Source: Pirellulales bacterium (lineage in GTDB: Bacteria > Planctomycetota > Planctomycetia > Pirellulales > Thermoguttaceae). Taken from it: a stretch of DNA of 9,987 nt. The stretch lies in assembly GCA_030617125.1 (NCBI GenBank), contig JAUWWA010000031.1, forward strand, positions 1 through 9,987, in the 5' to 3' direction. The position numbers and the translations under genes are program-made. The notes below the pieces were generated by a model. The model searched no databases and was not told where the DNA came from. It saw only the letters and a program-made list of their open reading frames with translations. Of the stretch, positions 5,572 through 9,987 are shown one piece after another. Each line of letters begins with the position of its first letter. Position 1 is the stretch's first letter.

Positions 5572-6678
5572 CTACACCAACTGCCAGTTCACGCCGTCGC
5601 GCCGGACGGGCCGATAGAGCGTATCGCGTTCGACCGGTTCGCGGCCGGCTTCGGTGATCAGTGCGCGAAGCTCGTCGACCGTGAGGGCCTGCGGCGATCG
5701 GGCGCCGGCTTCGTGGTGGATCAGTTCGTAGTGGACCGTGCCGTCGAGGTCGTCGGCGCCGTAGGCGAGCGCCGTCTGCGCGGTGCCGATGCCCAACGAA
5801 ACCCAAAACGCCTTGACGTGGTCGAAGTTGTCGAGCATCAGCCGGCTGACGGCAATGGTCCGCAGCGCTGCCAGGGCGGACGGCTTTTCGAGGTGGGCCA
5901 GCCGGGTGTTCTCGGGATGAAACGCCAGCGGGATGAACGCCTGGAACCCGCCGGTAACGTCCTGCAACTGCCGCAACGCAACCAGGTGGTCGACGCGATG
6001 TTCCACATGTTCGAGATGTCCGTAGAGCATCGTGGCGTTGGTGCGGAGCCCCAATTGATGGGCCGCCCGATGGATGGCCAGCCACGTCCGGGCGTCGGCC
6101 TTGCGGGGGCAGATTTGCTGGCGGACTTCCGGGTCGAAGATTTCGGCGCCCCCGCCGGGCAGGCTCCCAAGACCGGCGCGGACGAGGTCTTCGAGGATCA
6201 GCCGGACGGGCCGCTTCGTCATCTGTGCAAACCACGCAATCTCGATGGCCGTCCACGCCTTCAGGTGCAACCGAGGATAGGCCGTGTGCAGCGAGGCGAT
6301 GATATCCAGGTACCAGTCGAACGGCTTGTCCGGATGCACGCCGCCGACGATGTGCAATTCGGTGCAGCCGGCTTCGACGGCCTCTTGTCCCCGCGCGAGG
6401 ATCTGCTCGCTGTTCATCGTGTACGCGCCTGGCTCGTCGGCGTCGCGGCTGTAGGCGCAGAGGCTGCACCGGTAGATGCAAATGTTTGTGGGATTCAGGT
6501 GCATGTTGAGGTTGTAGTACGCGACGTTGCCGTTTTTGCGCGCGCGGACCACGTCGGCCAGTTCGCCGACGGCGTGCAGATCGACGTCGTCGCGGTAGAG
6601 GAACTCCCCGTCAACCGCGGAGAGTCGCCGGCCGGATTCGAGCTTGTCGCGGATACTGTCGAGTGTGGGGTCGGGCAT
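5572..6678 (-). CDS. mqnE: Aminofutalosine synthase MqnE
   Basis: A radical-SAM enzyme of the futalosine pathway to menaquinone. It joins S-adenosylmethionine to the chorismate-derived 3-[(1-carboxyvinyl)oxy]benzoate to give aminofutalosine in the cytoplasm. It has 368 residues, normal for the family. The iron-sulphur motif is C67-IYR-C71-SL-C74 in NICIYRCSLCAY. Next come HIVGGVHPDKPFDWY (about 109-123), the MqnE-type form rather than the GGLNP form of the related MqnC, then LKAWTAIEI and LPGGGAEIF. The ATG at 6678 has no clear ribosome site. It is last in the menaquinone cluster, 42 bases after the prenyltransferase, with a TCAGTGG-type repeat between. A fragment of its 3' end is duplicated at 3816-3851. 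Confidence 0.95.
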   Translation of the reverse strand: MPDPTLDSIRDKLESGRRLSAVDGEFLYRDDVDLHAVGELADVVRARKNGNVAYYNLNMHLNPTNICIYRCSLCAYSRDADEPGAYTMNSEQILARGQEAVEAGCTELHIVGGVHPDKPFDWYLDIIASLHTAYPRLHLKAWTAIEIAWFAQMTKRPVRLILEDLVRAGLGSLPGGGAEIFDPEVRQQICPRKADARTWLAIHRAAHQLGLRTNATMLYGHLEHVEHRVDHLVALRQLQDVTGGFQAFIPLAFHPENTRLAHLEKPSALAALRTIAVSRLMLDNFDHVKAFWVSLGIGTAQTALAYGADDLDGTVHYELIHHEAGARSPQALTVDELRALITEAGREPVERDTLYRPVRRDGVNWQLV

Positions 6679-6682
6679 GGAA

Positions 6683-6714
6683 TCAGTGGTCCGTAGTCGG
6701 TAGTCGGTGGTCGG
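6683..6714. repeat. TCAGTGG/TAGTCGG tandem repeat between ubiA-like gene and mqnE
   Basis: About four degenerate units of seven to eight bases (TCAGTGGTC, CGTAGTCG, GTAGTCGG, TGGTCGG) fill most of the 42-base gap. Same repeat family as 3888-3918. Confidence 0.6.
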
Positions 6715-6720
6715 ATAAAA

Positions 6721-7611
6721 CTAAAACCACAGATCGATCGCTCCGATGGCAAGCAGCCCAACACTTACCAGCGCGTTGACGTGGAAAAACGCCTGGTTGA
6801 CGCGCGTTAAGTCGTCGGGCCGGACAAGCCGGTGCTCGTACGCCAGCAGCACGGCAAGGCACGCCACGCCGCCAAGGAAAAACGCACCAAAGTCGTTATA
6901 TACCAGCGGCAGTGAAAATAACAGGGCGATCATGCCCACGTGACACACGGCCGCGAACCGCAACGCGGCGACGATGCCGAACCGCGCCGGTACGCTGAAA
7001 AGCCGCATTTTCACGTCGAACGCGGTGTCCTGGCAGGAGTAGATCATGTCGAACCCCGCCACCCAGAGCATGATCGCGGCGCCCAGAATCCACGGCGCCC
7101 CGGCGAAGATTTCCCCGCGGATCGCCACCCAGGCCGCTAGCGGCGCCAGCATCAGCGCCGCGCCCAACCAGAAATGGGCCAAGATCGTCACGCGCTTCGC
7201 GTAGCTGTACGAAAACAGAAACAGCAACACCGGCGCCGACGCGAAAAGCGGAATCCGGTTGTGCGGCAGGAAAAGCAGCGTGCCGGCGACAAATCCCCAT
7301 GAGCACGCCACGGTGAAAACCACCACGCTGCCGACGCTCAGCGTGCCGGCGGGCAGATGGCGCATCGCGGTGCGCGGGTTCAGCGCGTCGAGCCGGCGGT
7401 CGGCCAGCCGGTTCAGCGCCATCGCGGCACTTCGGGCGAACACGATGCAGACGAGAATACCGGCAAGGTCCCGCCAGCGAAAAGGGATCGGCGGATCACC
7501 GTGCGCGTTGGCCGTCCACGCCATCATTGCAGCCAGAATCGCCGGCGGCGCCGCGAACAGCGTGTGGCTGAACCGGATCATCTCGAGCAGTAGTCGCACG
7601 CGCTGGAACAT
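6721..7611 (-). CDS. ubiA: UbiA-family prenyltransferase (menaquinone pathway, MqnP-like)
   Basis: An integral-membrane enzyme that attaches the polyprenyl chain to the aromatic ring. In a futalosine cluster the acceptor is expected to be a 1,4-dihydroxy-6-naphthoate-type intermediate rather than 4-hydroxybenzoate, which is inference from context. The 296 residues contain the two aspartate motifs that bind Mg-diphosphate: NRLADRRLD (67-75, where Arg replaces the usual Asp after Asn) and DMIYSCQDTAFD (188-199), followed by the family sequence LFSVPARFG. About eight hydrophobic segments are visible, for example 16-32, 93-116, 122-136, 146-163, 174-187 and 224-238. The ATG at 7611 has no evident ribosome site. 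It lies beyond the GxxExxY insert, so it may be cut off from the promoter of the upstream cluster genes. Confidence 0.93.
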   Translation of the reverse strand: MFQRVRLLLEMIRFSHTLFAAPPAILAAMMAWTANAHGDPPIPFRWRDLAGILVCIVFARSAAMALNRLADRRLDALNPRTAMRHLPAGTLSVGSVVVFTVACSWGFVAGTLLFLPHNRIPLFASAPVLLFLFSYSYAKRVTILAHFWLGAALMLAPLAAWVAIRGEIFAGAPWILGAAIMLWVAGFDMIYSCQDTAFDVKMRLFSVPARFGIVAALRFAAVCHVGMIALLFSLPLVYNDFGAFFLGGVACLAVLLAYEHRLVRPDDLTRVNQAFFHVNALVSVGLLAIGAIDLWF

Positions 7612-7623
7612 AATAAAAAAGTC

Positions 7624-7651
7624 TCACGCAAAGGCGCGAAGGCGCAAAGGG
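7624..7651 (+). repeat. Left arm of 28-bp perfect inverted repeat
   Basis: These 28 bases (beginning TCACGCAAAGGCGCGAAGGC) are the exact reverse complement of 8146-8173. They are built from degenerate GCGCAAAG/GCGCGAAG units. Confidence 0.95.
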
Positions 7652-7663
7652 ATAAAGGAAGAA

Positions 7664-7685
7664 GTCTCACGCAAAGACGCAAAGG
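7664..7685 (+). repeat. Second, shorter copy of the left repeat
   Basis: GTCTCACGCAAAG is identical to 7621-7633, then continues ACGCAAAGG. It makes a tandem direct repeat with the left arm, 43 bases apart. Only one copy is present on the right side of the gene. Confidence 0.85.
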
Positions 7686-7729
7686 TGGTAATGGGATGAC
7701 GATTCACAGTGCGGGGTGATAGGGAGCTG

Positions 7730-8113
7730 TCATTCCTCGAGCCCGTTGACCACGCGCGAGATGCCGTCTTTGATGAGTTCCGCACCGAAGTTGATTAGCA
7801 ACCCGAGGCGTTTGTCTGAAACGCGGAGGTACGTTAAGAGTTGCTTCTTATGGACGCGAGACACCTCTTCAACAGATTTGAGTTCAAGAATTACCTTGTC
7901 CTCGACAATCATGTCCGCACGAAATCCTTCATCGAACGTGATCGAATCGTACTGAATCGGGATTGGCACCTGCCGCTCAACATGGAGCCCACGTGTCTTC
8001 AGTTCGTGCGCTAGGACGACCTCATAGACGCTCTCGAACAATCCCGGCCCGAGCTGTACGTGGAGCCGATACGCAGCATCCACCACTTGCGTTGCAATTT
8101 CGTTCTCCCTCAA
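7730..8113 (-). CDS. GxxExxY protein (PD-(D/E)XK nuclease-like family)
   Basis: A 127-residue protein of the GxxExxY family, which Pfam places among PD-(D/E)XK nuclease-like folds; no biological role is established to my knowledge. The name-giving motif is G24-L-F-E27-S-V-Y30 in LGPGLFESVYE. The putative metal site is D67 in FRADMIV with E77-L-K79 in ILELKS. The family ending GLLINFGAELIKDGISRVVN follows. Length is standard. The start is a TTG at 8113: the first residues MRENEIATQVVDAAYRLH match the family's usual N-terminus, and AAGGAAGGA lies about ten bases upstream. It is less GC-rich than the flanking genes and bracketed by inverted repeats, so it is probably an insertion. Confidence 0.9.
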   Translation of the reverse strand: MRENEIATQVVDAAYRLHVQLGPGLFESVYEVVLAHELKTRGLHVERQVPIPIQYDSITFDEGFRADMIVEDKVILELKSVEEVSRVHKKQLLTYLRVSDKRLGLLINFGAELIKDGISRVVNGLEE

Positions 8114-8145
8114 ACCGATATCGTCCTTCCTTCTTCTCTTTTCTT

Positions 8146-8173
8146 CCCTTTGCGCCTTCGCGCCTTTGCGTGA
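8146..8173 (-). repeat. Right arm of 28-bp perfect inverted repeat
   Basis: Exact reverse complement of 7624-7651. It lies 12 bases beyond the ubiX stop codon. A pyrimidine-rich run (8126-8145) beside it mirrors, loosely, the purine-rich GATAAAGGAAGAAG next to the left arm. Confidence 0.95.
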
Positions 8174-8185
8174 TAGCTTGTATCC

Positions 8186-8872
8186 CTAACCTCCCCACCG
8201 CTCAATCAGCGAATTGGGGATGCCGAGTTGATCGCAAATCCGCGCCACGACGTAGTCGACCAGATCGCGGACGCCCTTGACGCCGTGATAGAAGCCGGGT
8301 GAGGCGGGCAGGATGACGGCGCCGGCCTCGGTGGCGCGCTTCATGTTAGTTAGCTGCACCAGCGAGAGCGGCGTTTCGCGGCACACCAGGATCAGCTTGC
8401 GGCGTTCCTTTAAGTGGACTTCGGCCGCGCGGTGAATCAGGTTGGCGCCGTTGCCGTGCGCAACCGCGCTTAAGGTGCCGCCGCTACACGGGCAGACAAC
8501 CATGCCGTCGGTCAGAAAGGAGCCGCTGGCAATCGGCGCCATTTGATCGCGGTAGTGGCAGTAGTGGAGCTTGCCCGGCTCGCCGGCGCCGACCCCCAAT
8601 ACGTTGCTCGAATCGCTGGAGATGCCGGCCAGGACGCGCATCGCGAGGAGTCCCCGGTCGGTGGTATTCGAGGCGGTATCGAGCATGAGCGCCGATTCTT
8701 TGAAGTCGTCCAGGTCAACCGTCAGATTGAGTTCCTGCTTGAGCACACTTGCGGCGGCGGCGCTGATCGACAGGTAGACGTCGCATCCGGCGGCGGCGAG
8801 GACTTCCAGCAGCCGGATCGCGTACGTTGCTCCGCTGGCGCCGGTGATGGCGACGACGATGCTTCGTTTCAT
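8186..8872 (-). CDS. ubiX: UbiX-family flavin prenyltransferase
   Basis: UbiX makes prenylated FMN, the cofactor of UbiD-type decarboxylases. The matching ubiD-like gene is two genes upstream, so the pair probably removes the carboxyl group of the prenylated naphthoate intermediate. Landmarks: FMN loop GASGATYA (11-18), IASGSF (114-119), PCSGGTLSAVAHG (128-140), HLKERRKLILVCRETPLSL (153-171) and GAVILPASPGFYH (184-196). At 228 residues it is some 35-40 longer than typical members (~190), because of extra sequence at about 62-102 (DTASNTTDRGL to GAGEPGK). The SxKT lysine of many UbiX proteins is glycine here (G132). ATG 8872 overlaps the ubiE stop as ATGA. Confidence 0.92.
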   Translation of the reverse strand: MKRSIVVAITGASGATYAIRLLEVLAAAGCDVYLSISAAAASVLKQELNLTVDLDDFKESALMLDTASNTTDRGLLAMRVLAGISSDSSNVLGVGAGEPGKLHYCHYRDQMAPIASGSFLTDGMVVCPCSGGTLSAVAHGNGANLIHRAAEVHLKERRKLILVCRETPLSLVQLTNMKRATEAGAVILPASPGFYHGVKGVRDLVDYVVARICDQLGIPNSLIERWGG

Positions 8873-9579
8873 TTCTCACCTGTGTATAGAGCGGCGATGC
8901 CGGAGGTGAACGGACGGAACCTTACCTTGTGCAAACCGGTTTGGCGCATCCGTTGCACCATGGACTCGTTGCTGGAGAAGCGGCCGACGCTGGCGGGAAG
9001 GTAGTAGTACGCCTTAAAGCGATTGCGGGCCAATAGCTGTCCCACCCGCGGTAAAATGTGACGAAAGTAGAATCCGTAAAACATCCGCAGCGGCTGTTCC
9101 GTCGGCATCGAGAACTCCAGCACGGCCACGCGGCCGCCGGGCCGACACACGCGGACCATCTCCTGCAAGCCGTCGTTCGGGTTGTTCACGTTCCGCAGTC
9201 CGAAGGCCACGGAGACGATCTGGAACGTGTCGTCGGGAAAGGGCAGTTGTCGTGCATCGGCTTCGATCAGCGTGATCTGATCGTCGGCCTTGCGGCGACG
9301 GCATTTTTTGCCGGCCCGTTTCAGCATCGGGCGGCAAAAATCGGCTGCGATGATCGCCACTCCGCCCTTGTTCGCCCGCCAATACGCCAACGCCAGGTCG
9401 GCCGTACCACAACAGACGTCGAGGATCGGCTCGTCGTCGGTCGGCGGCACCAGTTCGACCGTGTGACGCCGCCACGAGCGATCGATCCCCAGCGACAACA
9501 AGTGGTTGAGGAAGTCATAGCGTCGGGCGATCCGCCCAAACATCTCACGAATTCGGTTGGACGGTTTGTCGAGCGTCAT
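8869..9579 (-). CDS. ubiE: Demethylmenaquinone methyltransferase (UbiE/MenG)
   Basis: A SAM-dependent C-methyltransferase that converts demethylmenaquinone to menaquinone, the last step of the pathway. It has 236 residues from ATG 9579; the frame runs upstream to 9828 but that part is antisense to ubiD and unlike the family. N-terminus REMFGRIARRYDFLNHLLSLGIDRSWRR is typical. The SAM-binding loop is LDVCCGTAD (53-61), with the second family signature VAFGLRNV (124-131) and then RPGGRVAVLEFSMP (146-159). The end FTSGIAALYTGEK fits the family finish. It begins 7 bases after the ubiD-like stop and overlaps ubiX by four bases, so the three genes form a tight operon. Confidence 0.95.
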   Translation of the reverse strand: MTLDKPSNRIREMFGRIARRYDFLNHLLSLGIDRSWRRHTVELVPPTDDEPILDVCCGTADLALAYWRANKGGVAIIAADFCRPMLKRAGKKCRRRKADDQITLIEADARQLPFPDDTFQIVSVAFGLRNVNNPNDGLQEMVRVCRPGGRVAVLEFSMPTEQPLRMFYGFYFRHILPRVGQLLARNRFKAYYYLPASVGRFSSNESMVQRMRQTGLHKVRFRPFTSGIAALYTGEK

Positions 9580-9586
9580 GGCTGCA

Positions 9587-9987
9587 TTATGGTTCAAAGG
9601 GCAAACCGTACTCGGTCCAGCGGCGGCTGACCGCCTCGCGAGTCCCCTTGGGCATGACCACCGGTTCAGGCCACGGCCCGGCGTGCTCGGCGGGGAGCTT
9701 CGCCGTGGCGTCGATGCCGATCTTCCAGCCCAACTCACCCGGCGGCGTGGCGATGTCCGTCGGGTCGGCCGGGCCTTCCTCGAAGAACACGTCGCGCGGC
9801 GGGCGGACGTTGGCCGCGATCGCCGCAAGCACCCCCGCGTCGTTGTGCACGTCGACCTCGTCGTCCACGACGACCAGGACCTTGGCGAACATCATCTGCC
9901 GCAGCCCCCAAGCCGCATGCGCCACGCGGCGGGCCTGGCCGGCGTACGTCTTCCGGATCGCAACGGCCGCCCAGTGCCGCGCGGCTC
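9587..9987 (-). CDS. ubiD: UbiD-family decarboxylase, C-terminal part (partial)
   Basis: The last 132 residues of a UbiD-family prenyl-FMN-dependent decarboxylase; the rest lies beyond the right edge. Visible family features are IRKTYAGQARRV leading into AHAAWGLRQMMFAKVLVVVDDEVDVHN, the helix and beta-strand that close the UbiD core. These are followed by PRDVFFEEGPADPTD, GWKIGIDATAK and a C-terminal MPKG...RRWTEYGLPF. In this setting it probably decarboxylates the carboxylated (prenylated) naphthoquinol of the futalosine route, using the cofactor made by UbiX. The GTG at 9925 is an internal valine, not a start. It is the first gene of the visible operon and ends 7 bases before ubiE. Confidence 0.93.
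   Translation of the reverse strand, partial: AARHWAAVAIRKTYAGQARRVAHAAWGLRQMMFAKVLVVVDDEVDVHNDAGVLAAIAANVRPPRDVFFEEGPADPTDIATPPGELGWKIGIDATAKLPAEHAGPWPEPVVMPKGTREAVSRRWTEYGLPFEP

Larger units (their letters stand above)
7621..8173. mobile_element. Candidate mobile cassette: GxxExxY gene between inverted repeats
   Basis: A single gene is framed by a perfect 28-bp inverted repeat, and the unit sits between ubiX and the ubiA-like gene of a menaquinone cluster otherwise on one strand. There is no transposase gene and no target-site duplication I can see, so movement would depend on enzymes supplied in trans or on recombination between repeats. A repeat-associated gene that is not mobile is the alternative. 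Confidence 0.45.

Noticed and set aside
5534..6481. Minus-strand open frame overlapping mqnE in a different frame
   Set aside because: Arg/Pro-rich low-complexity translation without domains, fully inside mqnE.
5713..6696. Plus-strand open frame of 327 codons opposite mqnE
   Set aside because: Antisense to an unmistakable mqnE; composition is that of a GC-driven shadow frame.
7621..7690. CRISPR-like array from the repeated CACGCAAAG units
   Set aside because: Only two tandem copies with one short gap, no regular spacers and no cas genes.
9580..9828. Longer UbiE starting at 9828
   Set aside because: The extension is antisense/alternate frame within the ubiD-like gene and unlike any UbiE N-terminus.

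Overview
The window looks like a piece of a GC-rich bacterial chromosome, most probably a planctomycete. I base that on the codon style, the futalosine-type menaquinone genes, and the short TCAGTGG-type and CACGCAAAGG-type intergenic repeats that I associate with such genomes. No database search was possible, so the taxon is an inference. No tRNA, rRNA or CRISPR array was seen.

Layout. Bases 1-850 form an AT-richer accessory stretch. It holds the possible tail of an unidentified gene, then a membrane-anchored protein of unknown function (188-754) flanked by a nearly perfect 28-bp direct repeat. recG (966-3056, + strand) follows. Between recG and the convergent mqnE lies an accessory island (3057-5571) with all genes on the minus strand: a Phd/YefM-ParE/RelE toxin-antitoxin pair with its own promoter and operator palindrome, and further right a three-gene unit (88-aa acidic protein, HNH endonuclease, DUF5131/Gp37 radical-SAM-like protein). 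From 5572 to the right edge, a minus-strand menaquinone cluster is transcribed right to left: ubiD-like (partial), ubiE/menG, ubiX, then ubiA-like prenyltransferase and mqnE. A GxxExxY (PD-(D/E)XK) gene bracketed by a perfect 28-bp inverted repeat is wedged into this cluster between ubiX and ubiA.

The most informative structure is a set of gene fossils at 3797-4018. On the plus strand these are a copy of the mqnE 3' end (3816-3851, 32/36 identical to 5619-5654), then a copy of the recG 3' end (3847-3882, 32/36 identical to 3021-3056), then remnants of a second toxin-antitoxin pair (3938-4018). An mqnE tail joined to a recG tail is the junction expected if the whole recG-mqnE intergenic segment, with its toxin-antitoxin module, was once duplicated in tandem. 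In the second copy the toxin-antitoxin genes decayed, and the antitoxin remnant now encodes the last ~35 residues of the DUF5131 protein in frame.

How the genes work together: MqnE makes aminofutalosine early in the pathway. The UbiA-like enzyme, the UbiX/UbiD pair (prenyl-FMN synthesis and decarboxylation) and UbiE/MenG (C-methylation) cover the late steps to menaquinone. RecG is an unrelated genome-maintenance helicase. The island genes between them look like selfish or conflict-related cargo.
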